A stretch of DNA of 64,000 bases from Ilyonectria destructans (GCA_020740775.1 JAHEWK010000013.1:930001-994000), one strand, 5' to 3'. Positions 47,791 to 59,389 are shown, numbered from the stretch's first letter. Made by a program: numbers and translations. Notes: generated by a model not told the origin, from the sequence alone.

Positions 47791-49810
47791 ATGAGCTTTA
47801 ATAGGAAGCGAGTTGCACTGGCGTGCAGCTTTTGTCGGAGTCGGTGAGTGCTAATTGACCTGAAGTCTCCCTTCAGTGCTGATCAGTGGGTTTGACAGCA
47901 AACGGCGATGCGACGCCCGGAAGCCATCATGCTCAAATTGTATGGAGATGGAGGTTGATTGCCAATACGACGATCAACCATCTCAAAGGTGTGTGATGCG
48001 GGAGTATAAATACTTGGACGATACTAAACAGCTGCAGGATCGATACGTCGGGTGGCACGCGAGAGATCATCAACCGACTCCGCGACATCGAAGCGCTCCT
48101 GGAGAACCAGGGCGAAAAGATAGAATCGTTATCCGCCAATGCCCGTGTGCACATATCTCACGGTCAGAACGAGACTTCCCCACAGAGCCAATCGTCAATG
48201 GCAATGACGGGCATCCAAGGAGGCGTTGGCGTCCCATTCACCCCTTGGCACTTCACAGGACTTGAGCTTCAATCAGAAATGCCGAATTTACCCCCGTTGA
48301 CGATTCCAGTAAAGCACAAGACCTCGTCCAGCTACCTGCTGAGTTTGCCGGCCATGAAGTCATTGATCGGAGAGTACCCCACAGATCTGTTCTTCCTGCT
48401 GGAGTCGAGGAACCGATTGCCCCCTGAGCTGTCATTTGAGGACTGGCCAGGGGCGCGGCCGGCGATTGAGATTGATCGCGACATGGCCGACGAACTGGTC
48501 GCAATATTCTTCTCGTCGGCACATCACAGTCACCCCATCCTAGACCAGGATGAGTTCCAAGACATCTACTCCCAATTTCTGCAGACTGGCCCCGACTCGA
48601 GCATCGCCTCAGCACTCTGCATGGTCATTTTCGCCCTCGGAACAGTGGCGTCGTCTCAGCCAGACCCGGGGCGATTCAGTTCATCTCCACCGGGAATGCA
48701 GTACATGCAACATGCAATGCCGACGCTTATTTCTCAGTCGTCATGGTCCTTTTCGTATAGCCTCTTGCTTCCTCAGGCTCTGGTACTTGCAAGCGTTTAC
48801 TTTGCCTACATTGTGCGCCCACTGCAGAGTTGGAGGTTGATCTACTCTGCGTCTACGATCCTTCAGTTTAAGCTATCTGGGTAAGAGTAACCGCCCTTCT
48901 GGATCGGCTTCGCTTACATCTGACAGGATCGATCCTCGGGAGGAGGGACCAAACTCCCGAGAAAGTATTATTCGTCTATTTTGGTCCTGTTTCCTCGTTG
49001 AATGCGACCGACTCGCAGAACTTGAGCTACCACGCAGCGGGCTTCAGCAGCTGACCGACGAAATCAGTCTGCCCAGCTGCACCAACCTTGGTCTCATGCA
49101 GTCCACCTGCTATCTTGCCGAAATTTCGATCCGCAGGCTGCTCAACCGCATCCACAACTCTCTCTACCCAAGCAAAAAGCACGTCCTGACGCTGTCATCC
49201 ACTACGCTTATGGCCCCCGACGACTTCTCTATTGAAGACGTGTCATCGATGATTTCAGTCTGCGACGAACTGCACACCCAATTGGAAACGTGGCACGCTT
49301 CCATCCCGGAGGCCTTCCGACCTGCACTTGGCGTCGGCACACCTGCCATCGAGTCAAATGATCGCGAACCCGTGTTGAGGATACGGTATTTCGCGGCACG
49401 GCATATCATTTATCGGCCATTCGTGCTCTACATAGCCGCGCATGGCATGGAACATGCGACCGAGTCGATGATGGATAAAGCTGCTCTTTGCCTAGAGAGC
49501 TGCAGGTGCTACATCCATAACACCACCCGAGTCTTGGTCGGACCCAGCCAATATACGTGGACGTTTTCATTATCGTATGTATCTGCCTCCAGTTGTGGGA
49601 TGAACTAACGGGTGTAGGTCGCTCGGCGCAATTGTTGTGCTCACACTCGCGTCTCTCAGCCCCGACTTGAGACATCTGGTCCTGGACATTGACGAACTTC
49701 AGACTACTGCTATCAACAACATACGACCGTGGGCCTTTTCCAGCCTCGAGGCTGTTGTATCAATTCTAGAGGATGTGCAAAGAAAACAGCGGATTCTGTC
49801 TCGTGTATAA
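47791..49810 (+). CDS. Zn(II)2Cys6 transcription factor of the sugar-acid cluster
   Basis: Exons are 47791-47843, 47899-47988, 48038-48880, 48927-49574 and 49618-49810, with introns of 43-55 bp; exactly 608 residues. The cluster CSFCRSRKRRCDARKPSCSNCMEMEVDC (residues 12-39) is assembled across the first intron. A predicted coiled coil (EIINRLRDIEALLENQGEKIESL) follows directly, as in GAL4-type dimers. The regulatory domain spans the middle (DMADELVAIFFSSAHHSHPILDQDEF, LIYSASTILQFKLSG, IIRLFWSCFLVECDRL, YFAARHIIYRPFVLY). It heads a block of sugar-acid enzymes and a sugar transporter, and is their probable local regulator (inference from position). Confidence 0.92.
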
Positions 49811-49896
49811 ATACGGATAATGTTTATTGACGTTTATGGAAGCGTACAACTTAACGTCTAGACTCGCAACCACGACTCTTACATACAGTACATAAT

Positions 49897-51423
49897 CTAC
49901 AACTCTCCTCCGGTAGGTTGAGCCATAATTTCCAGCCCAACATCACTACTCCAGAAGCTACCAGTGGGGTAAGTGTACTTCTCCAACACCCCCTCGCTGT
50001 AGCCTGTGGAATATCCAGGAGCCAGCGGGGTGACATAATGCGCGTTCTCAATTTTGGACGGGTGGCGCAGGTTCTCGCGATGGCTATCTGCCATCTCTAG
50101 CATTGACTTACGCCCGCTAATGGCAATGTAGTCGATTGTACTCAGGTGGGAAGTCATTTCGGTCAAGCCCATGGCGCCGTTGTGGGGGACGCAAGGAACA
50201 TTGAACTTGAGAGCCATGATCATGACAGCCTGCGAAGTCAGTTTTAAGACACATTGAGTTAGGGTGGGAATACTTACGAGACACTCATTCACGCTACCAA
50301 GTCTCACGGCGTCAATCTGGCAGACGTCCGTAGCCTCTGCTTGGAGGAGCTGCTTGAACGTCACCCGATTTTGGGCTGCTTCTCCAGTGGCTACACCAAC
50401 ACCGTACGGCTTCAGAGCCTTGCGAATGGCAGCATGGCCCAGTACATCGTCTGGGTTGGTCGGCTCCTCAATGAAGACAGGCTTGAATTCTACCAAATGC
50501 TTCATGTATTCGATAGCTTGCGGGACGCTCCAGACCTAAAGACGTTAGAAATGTAGAGCAAGAATCTGAGCTGTGCGAGCTTACTTGGTTGGCATCAATC
50601 ATGATCTGGTGTCCTTTGTCGTACCCGAGAACCTCCCTGACGGCGGCCAGTCGTTCACGATCGGCCTCGACACTGGTTCCCACCTTGAACTTGAATACCG
50701 TGTATCCTTCAGCGATTGTCTCCTCCAGAACTTCTCGCATTCGATCACCCGAGAAAGCTAGCCATCCAGGTGAGGTGGTATATGCCGGGACTGCTCGATT
50801 CTCTTTCGCCTCTTGTAAGCGAGCCTCCTTGTTCTTCTGAGTCGTCTTGAGCAATTCAATGCTCGACTCTGGCGTGATCACGTCGGTGATGTATCGGAAA
50901 TCAATGCATCTGACAATCTCCTCCGGGCTCATGTCGCAGATGATTTGCCAGACTGGCTTGCCGAGGATCTTTCCCCACAAGTCCCAGACGGCATTGAGGA
51001 CGCCTGCAACCGCCAGATGCGTAACGCTCTTTTCAGGACCGATCCATCGATACTGTGAATCGGAGACCATGTATCGCCAGGTCTTACCCATGTCCCGTGT
51101 CAGCTCGTGCATCGTCTTGCCCACGACTCTTTTCCCAAAGATATTTAGCGCCATGCAGATCAGTTCGCTGCCCCGGCCATTGCTAAAGGCCTAGAGTGGA
51201 TTAATAATTTACCACAAGGTGACAGAGTGATGGTGCCTACAATGCCTTCTCCGATCAACCCATCGCGGTTTGTCTGGAGTTGGATGAATGGATGAGAGCC
51301 ATTTGTGCCCACATGCATGGCATCGGAGCCGACACCGTCTAGACTTGTTGGGAATCGCAAGTCTGTGACCGTGAAGGAGGTGATGGTAACATCGTGCTCA
51401 GTGAGAACGGAAAGGGAACCCAT
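49897..51423 (-). CDS. Sugar-acid dehydratase, enolase superfamily (L-fuconate/L-galactonate dehydratase-like)
   Basis: Exons are 51423-51241, 51190-50585, 50535-50278 and 50229-49897, with introns of 48-50 bp; 459 residues. DLRFPTSLDGVGSDAM, GRGSELICMA, MGKTWRYMVSDSQYRWIGPEK and CIDFRYITDVITPE are typical of the ENOSF1/L-fuconate dehydratase and fungal L-galactonate dehydratase (LGD1/GaaB) branch. VFKFKVG carries the Lys-x-Lys catalytic pair, IDANQVW, FIEEP and ATGE the metal and acid sites, and VPHNG the C-terminal site. The enzyme removes water from an aldonic acid to give a 2-keto-3-deoxy acid. Its divergent neighbour is an aldolase of the type that cleaves such acids. The substrate (L-galactonate, L-fuconate, L-rhamnonate or another) cannot be decided from sequence. 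Confidence 0.92.
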
Positions 51424-52007
51424 TGTTGGAATATTGACTCAGCTGTTGACTGGACAATCCGGCAGGTAGACGAAAGACTTTGGATGAAGCCAGTGGAATT
51501 CGTAGGACAAGGCATGCTGATATTGTCGGCGGTCAATATCTCACTCCACATGGAACAACTCCACCTTGCATCACAAGAGGGCACATTGTTGCATCTCACG
51601 GTAGCATGCCGCCCTTCCCCGGGTCGCACGACTCGTGAATCCTTGTGAAGACGCGGGGATGTGCGGAGAAGCCATTCCGGGGCGAACCACCTGACAACAC
51701 CAGGTTTCATGCATCATGGTGGAGTTGCCGCCTCCCCCCGCCGGCCGCTTGACGCGAGACTAGAGCGGGAGCCCGAAACCGCTTTTCGCCTTTCGCGTCT
51801 TGTGATGTTCAGACGGCGTTACTCCGCAATCACGACATGGCATAGGAATGGAGGGAGCCATGGGCAGCAGGAAAGATACTTTTAAATGGAAATAGAGGGA
51901 ATTGATATGGTGTCGCACATTTGGTGGCTCATTTGACACCGTTCCTCCCTGCTTCCGCATTCATACCACTCAAGCGAATATTCACGGGACGCCTTCACAT
52001 TGCTAAA
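51424..52007. promoter_or_regulatory. Divergent dehydratase/aldolase promoter with two TGCCGCCNNNCCCC elements
   Basis: TGCCGCCCTTCCCC lies at 51607-51620 and TGCCGCCTCCCCCC at 51726-51739, 119 bp apart in the same orientation. They sit 184-316 bp from the dehydratase start and 269-401 bp from the aldolase start, well placed to serve both genes. Confidence 0.65.
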
Positions 52008-52982
52008 ATGCCTAAAACATTGTTACCTGGAATCTACGCGCCAACTCAAGTCTTCTATGAAGACAGAAAAGACGAAAACCTCGACACAAAAACCATCAAG
52101 AAGCACGCTGTTCGCCTTGCAAGGGCTGGGGTGGCTGGCATCGTGACAAACGGGTCCAATGGTGAAGCCGTCTACCTCAGCTCCGAGGAAAGATGCCAAG
52201 TTACAAAGACGACCCGAGAGGCCCTTGACGAGGCGGGATTCTCTCACTTGCCCGTTATCGTCGGGGCCTCTGACCAGTCCATCCAGGGCACACTGCGCCT
52301 ATGTCGTGATGCTGCGAATGCAGGCGGCGATGCAGTTCTCCTGATGGTGCCCAGCTTTTTCAAATGGGCAATGGATGGTCCAACAATCGAGAAATACTTT
52401 CTTCAAGTTGCCGAAGCTAGTCCGCTCCCCTTGATCATCTACAATTATCCTGGCGCGGTGGCAGGAATCGACCTGGACTCCGACCAGCTGATTAGCTTGG
52501 CAAACCACCCCAACATTATCGGCACCAAATTCACCTGCGGCAGCGTTGGAAAACTTGCGCGCGTCGCAGAAGCTACTTCTCCAGTGTCCGAAGTCTTCTC
52601 CTCCAAGTCGGATCCATACTTTGCCTTCTCTGGCGTTGCCGATTTCATCTCCCCATCAGTGGAAGTGGGCGCTAGTGGTGCAATCGTCGGGGCAGCCAAT
52701 GTATTCCCTCGCGCATGTGTCAATGTGTACAACTTGGCTGTGCAAGGGAAGCGAGAGGAAGCCATGCGAGCTCAGCAGCAGTTGGCCAAGGCAGACTGGG
52801 AGTTGACAAAGCGGGCAATTCCTGGCTTCAAGGCTATCTTGAGCAACTGGAACGGATATGGTGGTATTCCAAGGGGGCCAATGGCATCGCTGGGCGAAGG
52901 AGAGAAGAAAAAGCTATATCAGGACATTTCTTGGATGATGGAGGTTGAGGGGCAGCTAGAAGACTTTGGTGTCAAGTCGTGA
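52008..52982 (+). CDS. DapA/HOGA-type aldolase (2-keto-3-deoxy sugar-acid aldolase-like)
   Basis: This is a single exon of 324 residues, the usual length for the dihydrodipicolinate synthase/N-acetylneuraminate lyase family. GSNGEAVYLS (about residues 49-58) is the carboxylate-binding loop, IIYNYPG (143-149) carries the catalytic tyrosine, and GTKFT (172-176) the Schiff-base lysine (Lys174). SGVADFISPSVEVGASGAIVG is the usual second-half motif. The fungal L-threo-3-deoxyhexulosonate aldolase (GaaC/LGA1) belongs to this family, and the dehydratase next door belongs to the GaaB family, so this enzyme probably cleaves the keto-deoxy acid made by that dehydratase into pyruvate and an aldehyde (inference). 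The start at 52008 was chosen over 51921, which would add an unrelated leader that could serve as a targeting sequence. Confidence 0.92.
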   Translation: MPKTLLPGIYAPTQVFYEDRKDENLDTKTIKKHAVRLARAGVAGIVTNGSNGEAVYLSSEERCQVTKTTREALDEAGFSHLPVIVGASDQSIQGTLRLCRDAANAGGDAVLLMVPSFFKWAMDGPTIEKYFLQVAEASPLPLIIYNYPGAVAGIDLDSDQLISLANHPNIIGTKFTCGSVGKLARVAEATSPVSEVFSSKSDPYFAFSGVADFISPSVEVGASGAIVGAANVFPRACVNVYNLAVQGKREEAMRAQQQLAKADWELTKRAIPGFKAILSNWNGYGGIPRGPMASLGEGEKKKLYQDISWMMEVEGQLEDFGVKS

Positions 52983-53191
52983 TAGTAATTTAGATGATGG
53001 TGTCCCTTTGTACACATTTTCTTGCATGTGCCAATGTCAATCGTGATCTTGGAGTGTCTTTAGACTCTAATTTCGAACTAAACTCTTCTTCATAAATTAC
53101 TACCTACTAATCACCTGCGCCACAACAGCGTATCAAATTAAGATGAGCAAAAAAGTGAATCGAAACTGTTTGTTTATTGCACTTCTATCAT

Positions 53192-54478
53192 TTACTGAAA
53201 CTGCTTGTCGTAGTCCACCAGCGTGAATCTGTACCGGACATCACCATTATGAACTCTCTCCAGAGCCTTCCCACATCCTTCCTCCCCCACAGGGATGGTT
53301 TCGACCCAACTCTTGATCTGCTTTTCACCTGCCAATTGCAGCATCTCCAAAGTCTCCTTGCGGCTGCCCAAATGACTGCTTCCAATGAGGCAGCCATTGG
53401 CAAGAAGGCTCTGAGGGCGAATCTGCCACCCAGCACCCTCAGGGAGACCAACGGCAATAAAGCGGCCGTGAGTCTTGAGCAATGATAGATAAGGCGCTAG
53501 GTCAAAACCGTCATCCGAGGATGCAGTGGAGAGAATGAAGTCAAAAGTCATCTCGTGGGCCTTGGCCCAATCGGTTTCCTTGGTGGCGATGAAGCCATCG
53601 GCTCCCATCTTGACTGCATCAGCTTCCTTGGCGCGAGATCGTGAGATGGCATATGTGGTAGCACCAAGAGCCTTGGCAAAGAGGATTCCAAAATGACCAA
53701 TGCCACCACTGCAGGGCCATGTTAGCATGTAAACGGTAGGTAGAGTTTCCAGCGAAATACTTACATGCCAAGGATGCCCACTTTCTTGCCTGGTCCAACG
53801 CCATTACGAACCAAGGGGGAGTACGCAGTCAGACCAGCACACAGCATCGGAGCTACAAGTTCTGTCTGGAGGCCCTCTGGAATAGGGAATGTGAAGTGCT
53901 CATGTGCTCGAATGTGAGACGAGTAGCCACCGTGGGCAACAGTCCCGTCGGGGTACACCGATCCATAGGTGTCTGGTAATGTTAGTGAAGGGATTCGAAT
54001 TGATGAAGATCACACTTACCCATCTGCTTCTTGCAATATGTCTCGTTGTCCTCCCTGCAAGTATCACATTCCAGGCAGGCAGAAATTTGAGCACCAACGC
54101 CAACACGGTCGCCGACTTTGACGGTTGTAACCTTGGAGCCAACCTTGACAGCATTGCCAATAATCTCTGCGACTCAAATGATTAGTTTGAGGATGGATTG
54201 AAGTCTCAGCAAACTCACCGTGTCCTGGGACAAGGGGCCAGATCTTGTTTCCCCAACCACCGGTTGCGGTGTGGACGTCAGAGCCACATACACCACAAGC
54301 GATGATCTTCACATCGATGTCATAGTCGCCAAAAGGCTTCGGTTGAAACTGGACCTGGAATTAGCAAGGACCCAAGACTTTAGACCTTGTTCACTCTCCA
54401 ACATACCTCGAACCTCTTTGGGCTGTTCCATTTATCCGCAGATGGAATGGCAAATCCTTCAAACGTCTCGGGGTACAT
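53192..54478 (-). CDS. Zinc-dependent alcohol dehydrogenase (cinnamyl-alcohol/ADH6-like)
   Basis: Exons are 54478-54407, 54354-54219, 54166-54020, 53972-53765 and 53708-53192, with introns of 47-56 bp; exactly 359 residues. CGVCGSDVHTA gives the catalytic zinc cysteine, PGHEIIG (glutamate restored by splicing) its helper, and CLECDTCREDNETYC the four cysteines of the structural zinc. GILGIGGIGHFG is the NADP(H)-binding glycine loop, followed by SRSRAKEADA, where basic residues favour NADPH. Such enzymes reduce a broad set of aldehydes. In this cluster it could reduce the aldehyde released by the aldolase, as L-glyceraldehyde or lactaldehyde reductases do in known pathways (inference). Its promoter carries the cluster's TGCCGCCNNNCCCC element. 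Confidence 0.93.
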
Positions 54479-55026
54479 TTTGGCAAGATAGTGGTCTGGT
54501 TGGAAATAGGTATTGTCCTGACTCACTACACCTTGATGGCTGTCAACAGTTGCAGAAGTTATTATTATATGCCAACTGTAAGAATGTACCTTTCACTTAG
54601 CGGTCGACCGAGTGAAATATTTTCAACAAAACGTAATCTATAGTTAGCTTGAACGAGCCACTGCCGCTTGATCCAGCTGGTCAGTCATGCGACGTCCACT
54701 TGGTGTTGCGGAGCTGATGCCGCCTTTCCCCGCCGCCGGCGGATGTAAGTCGGAGAAGCGGAGGCACCCAAGCCAGCGGAAAGCAAGCTATCCGCTCTTG
54801 GAGAAGTTGGAGTAGCTAAGCTTGTTGGCGGCATTGGCCATGTGAACCTAGCTCCTGCCAAGGCTAGTCCATGTAGAAGACGTAATAGCGACAGGACGTG
54901 ATGCTCAAATGACTCGCTACAAATTGAGATGATGATTTGGTGTATTCACGCTTCTTGAAACAAGAATGAAGCAACGATAGTCTTGGTTGCTTCAAGGTTC
55001 AATTGGGAGTTGTAGTATAGTCTGAT
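54479..55026. promoter_or_regulatory. Promoter of the alcohol dehydrogenase, with a TGCCGCCNNNCCCC element
   Basis: TGCCGCCTTTCCCC lies at 54718-54731, about 240 bp upstream of the start at 54478, followed by CGCCGCCGGCGG, a GC-rich palindrome. The right part is the 3' flank of the reductase gene. Confidence 0.6.
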
Positions 55027-56108
55027 CTATTGTCTTGTGGGCTCCTCTTTCATCGCAATCGCCTGCGCTACCAGGTCTCTAACAGTCTCTCTAAAGGAAT
55101 GATATTGATATCCGAGCTCCTTCGCAGCCGTTTCTCCGTCCAGACCATGACTCTCGTCGATGAACTGATCCTCTTGTGTTAGTGCATCTTGCAAACCCGC
55201 AAACTCCTCAGCCATGATCTTCGATGCAAGCCCGTACGAGAACCGCTCAGGGGAAGCTGGGACATATCTTTTGCCTCCCAAATTGCTCCTGAGGAGTGAC
55301 TCGACATGCGCAATGGCAAGATCTCTGACGTCAATCCAAAATGGCACGCGAGATACTGGCAAGGGGTTTGCTCCGGTCGCAATTCGCCAAAGCATGGCAT
55401 TCGACTCGTTGAGCTTGTCCACACTCGCCACAGGGTGAACAACGGGACCAAAAGTCATAGGTGGGCATAGTGTCACGATATCAAAAGTCGGCTTGTGCTG
55501 CTTGACAAAGTTCCACGCCTCCAGTTCCGCAAACTTCTTCGACCCGCGGTAGGCAATGACGGCACTCGTAGCAGGGTCCACAGACTCCTCGTAGGTGAGA
55601 GGATTCCAATCAGAGCCAGTATAAGTAAAGTAGGGAGGACCCTTGCGGTTTACGTCGAGAACGGAGGCGAACGACGAGGTAATGACGACGCGCTTGATGT
55701 TGGGATTGGTGGCAGCGGCTTCGAGGATCGCGCGAACTCCATTGATGGCTGGAAGGATAAGTTCTTTCTCATTGTTTTTCGTATCGTAGGTAAAAGGCTA
55801 GCACAGTGTCAGCTCTTATTACCTCACGCCTGTGACGAGTGTTCACTTACACTCGCGGTATGAATAACGCCGTCAACTCCCTGGACAGCCTCGACCAGGC
55901 CCCCAGGGTTGTTAAAGTCCTCTATTTGAACAAACTCGAGGTTTTTGGCATGCTGCGGTCGAGCCTTGATCATGGCATCTCCCTTCGCGAGTGATCTGGT
56001 TGCTCCCCGCACTCTGAGCCCTCGGTTGAGCAGAGTGTCGACGATATGGGCACCGATGAAGCCGGTTGCACCGGTGACGAGAACAAATTGGTGGTCTTGG
56101 GCAGCCAT
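55027..56108 (-). CDS. NAD(P)-dependent epimerase/reductase (GRE2/dihydroflavonol-reductase-like)
   Basis: Exons are 56108-55851 and 55797-55027, with a 53-bp intron; 342 residues. FVLVTGATGFIGAHIVDTL holds the Gly-x-x-Gly-x-x-Gly NAD(P) loop (residues 13-19), RVVITSSFASV precedes the active site, and YRGSKKFAE gives the Tyr-x-x-x-Lys pair. CPPMTFGPVVHP and VPFWIDVRDLAIAHV are standard for the extended SDR group that includes yeast GRE2 (methylglyoxal and aldehyde reductase). In this cluster it could oxidise or reduce a sugar, lactone or aldehyde intermediate (inference). The start at 56108 (MAAQDH) fits the fold better than 56162. It is divergent from the sugar transporter; their shared promoter has two cluster elements. 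Confidence 0.93.
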
Positions 56109-56997
56109 TGTGTTGTTTGGGATTGTTGCCTGGTGGAAAATACGAGACAAAGAAAACTCCAAGAGGTGAATTGAGTGATGCGGGGAATCCTGCGGGACTG
56201 AATCGAATCACCACATCTTATGCAAGGCTGTCCATTTCAGGGACCCAAAGGCTCGGCATTCCGGTTAAAGGCCGCTAGAGAACCGTAGTGACGCTCTGTG
56301 CCATGGCACCGGGAATAGTATCCTTGTCACTAGCAACAACATCCCTGTCACCAGCGTACTTAGCTCAGTTCTTCGCTCTGCCGCCTATCCCCGCGAGTCA
56401 GACCATCCCCATTCCATCCTGCGATAGCGGGTCTGCCGCCTCCCCCCGATACCGCTCTACGACCACGCGTAGCGCATTGAGTTCTGGTGTCATGACAATC
56501 CCCGCGAAGCGGAACCGCGCTACCCCGTGGGGATCACGGGTTGACGTCTGTCGAGTGTCTTCTCCGCACGACGATCCCGGAAGTCGCACGTCTGCATGGG
56601 AGCTGGACCGGGGCAATGGTAGCTTGATCTCGTGGCTGGCACTCGAACTAGACACTTGGGCAACATCCTCATCTCCAAGTCGTTCGTGGCTGACTCCTGC
56701 AACCCTGACGCCTCGGCTACGGCATGCAACCGCTTGACATTGATACCACGCTCTGTCAAGTCACACAAGTATTTAGTGCTGCAGGATCCCTCCCCTTTTT
56801 GGCTTCTCTTGTCGATGATCAGCACCTCGCAGTCAACGCACACCACGCCTATTCTCGAGTTGTCTTCGATCTCTGTGATCGAGGTGACCTGGCCTAGGTT
56901 GAACATTGTGCAGCAGATCAAGAACTAAAGGCAACATATTCTTTTTTCAACCGCATCGTTTATTCATCCCGACATCATTCTTCTCTCCAAAGACACA
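56109..56997. promoter_or_regulatory. Divergent reductase/transporter promoter with two TGCCGCCNNNCCCC elements
   Basis: TGCCGCCTATCCCC lies at 56379-56392 and TGCCGCCTCCCCCC at 56434-56447, 55 bp apart and in the same orientation as the copies at 51607, 51726 and 54718. The open frame at 56288-56737 (plus) is stop-free by composition and shows no family features, so I do not call it a gene. Confidence 0.62.
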
Positions 56998-58828
56998 ATG
57001 GCAATAACCGGGCTTTCAGACCGGCTGAGCGGGACGGCGCTCATCACTGCCATCACCATCGTCAATGCTTGGTAAGTTGTCCTGAATTCTAGGCAGTCAT
57101 AGTGATTAACATGATGCAGCTCCATGGCATGGTTTGGTTACGACCAGGGAGTCTTTTCCGGAGTTCTCATCTCAGCCGACTTCAAGAAGCACTTTCCCGA
57201 GACAAGCGATCCAAACATCTCTGGAATTACTTCTAGCTGCTTCTCTGTAGGTTTCCTGAAGATTCTTGAGACAACATCTAACAATTTCTCAGCTAGGAGC
57301 TTTCTTCGGTGCCATCACTGCCTTCACTGCTGGCGACAAGCTCGGTCGAAAGAAAACGGTGGCCCTCGGCCTGCTCTGCAATGCGGTCGGCGCGATTCTA
57401 CAAATTACCTCTTGGCACCTCCCCCAAATGATCATTGGCCGAGTAATCAACGGTTTCGGTATGGGATTGACATCTTCGACTTGCCCTGTCTTCCAGGCCG
57501 AGTGCTCGAAGCCTCGCCACCGCGGAAAGCTCGTCGTTGTTGGGTCGCTCTCCAACACTGCCGCCTTTTGTCTCGCCAATTGGATGAACTACGGCCTGTA
57601 TTTCCAGGGAAGCGCACTTCAGTGGCGATTCCCTCTCGCTTTCCAGCTCATCTTCCCGATTGTTGTCTCCATCGCTCTACTCTTCGTCCCCGAGTCTCCT
57701 AGATGGCTTCTGTTGAAGGACCGACACGAGGAGGCCCTGAGTGTTCTGGCGCGACTAGAAGGCAAGGGAAAGACCATCGATGACCCTGATGTAACGGCCC
57801 ACTACCTTTCTATCCGCTCTGCCGTCGACGTGGAGAGGAAAGATCGCGTCCCTGTCATGGACATGCTCCGCTGCCGCGACAAGACCCAGAACCTTCGAAG
57901 ACTTCTGCTTTCATGTGGCACGCAGTTTATGCAACAATTCAGCGGTGTCAATGCCCTGGGATACTATTTGCCTACCCTCCTACAGCAAAGTGTCGGCCTT
58001 AGTGAGCAAGAGAGCCGCCTGATGACTGGTGTCAACGGAACCGTCTACCTTGGCGCCGCTTTCTGCTGTCTCCTGATTATTGATCGCTTTGGAAGACGAA
58101 AGTAAGTCACCTTGTACCTCCGGAAAATATTAGAAGTCTAACGAAACAGGATGATGTTGTATGGATCGGTGACCATGGGTTCGTGCTATCTTGTTGCCGC
58201 TCTCTGTTTGAAGACCGCCGAGGAGGACCCTTCTCGAGAACAGCTGGTAAGTGGTGTTAAAATATTGCTAAAAGAAATCCTGCTGATTATGGATAGCTGG
58301 GCCGAGTTACCACGGCAATGTTCTTCATGTACTACTTCTTCTACGGAACCAGCTTTGCCAAGGTCCCGTGGGTCTACAACTCGGAAATCAACTCTCTCGG
58401 CTGGCGAACTCGCGGTGCTGCTGCTGCGACTGCGACCAACTGGATGGGTGGTTTTATCGTGACTCAGTTCACAAAGATTGGAGTCAACAACCTTCACTGG
58501 AAATTCTACCTGAGTAAGTAAACACCACCACTTCATCGGACATGGTTTACTAACGAGCATCACAGTTTATGTCATTCTTTGCTGGGCCTACTTCCCCGTG
58601 GTTTTCTGCTTCTACCCAGAAACCTCGCGCCGCACTCTTGAGGATATGGACGAGATCTTTATTCAGAACCCGTCGCTGATTGTGTGCGGCAAGCCGGCGT
58701 TGACTCAGCGCGAGCGGCCACAAGCCTTTATCGACGCTGAGGCGACTCGCATTGCTAATGCTGCCGATGCAAAGTTGGGAAATGATGGCCTTAAGGAGTC
58801 GGAAACTTCACACTATGAACGTGTCTAA
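56998..58828 (+). CDS. MFS sugar transporter of the sugar-acid cluster
   Basis: Exons are 56998-57071, 57120-57246, 57293-58101, 58150-58246, 58297-58513 and 58566-58828, with introns of 46-52 bp; exactly 528 residues. Sugar-porter signatures are all present: GYDQGVFSGVL in the first membrane segment, GDKLGRKKTV, GRVINGFGMGL, VPESPRWLLLKDRHEEAL, QQFSGVNALGYYLPTLL, DRFGRRK and PETSRRTLEDMDEIF near the end. It should sit in the plasma membrane with twelve segments. Because it shares a promoter with the reductase and a promoter element with dehydratase, aldolase and alcohol dehydrogenase, it is the likely importer of the sugar or sugar acid they break down (inference). Confidence 0.93.
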
Positions 58829-59389
58829 TTAGTTGATTATTGGTCGTCGATGTCGAAGTGGACTCCGGTTGCTTGGTCAGAAGGATGCGATGCGCGTGTA
58901 TCTCACGATGGCGGCGCAGGTATATATCTTGCCAAGTAAAGTTAACGCTAGTGAATTCCAGTGATTATTGAAAACCATGTGTTGCCTTCATTGAATTTTT
59001 GACTGGTTCTCAGACTTGTGTGTTTGGTTTGGAACCATTTCTCCACGTTCAGTTGCGTTGTCGCGCAAAACTCACATCCGGGTGCAGGCCACACTCTGGC
59101 AGGTAAATTTGTCATCAAGCAAGGTAAAGCTTTGGAATAGCTCTATTTAGGCATCCAATCACTCTTCCAAAGTCGGCAACGTCTTCCGAGCCCCAGGCGG
59201 GTCGGCTGACCGAGCCGATCGGCAGAAGTCCGATGGTAGGCGGAGGGAGAACCCCGCGATTGTGGTATATGAACCCACCGCCAAAGAGGTGTTAAATTTC
59301 TAAGCATTTTTAAATACTTAGACACCTCAGGTACTGGGAACATATTTTCCAATAGTTTGAGTAACTAACGGAGTATTAGGCTGGCTAGA
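58829..59389. promoter_or_regulatory. Intergenic region before aconitase X
   Basis: This is the 3' flank of the transporter and promoter of the next gene. A GGCGG/CGAGCCGATCGG-rich patch lies at 59180-59240. No TGCCGCCNNNCCCC element was seen, so the following gene may belong to a different regulon. Confidence 0.45.

Noticed and set aside
56288..56737. Open frame of 149 codons in the reductase/transporter promoter
   Set aside because: Pro/Ser/Arg-rich composition, no motif, and it overlaps the repeated promoter elements.
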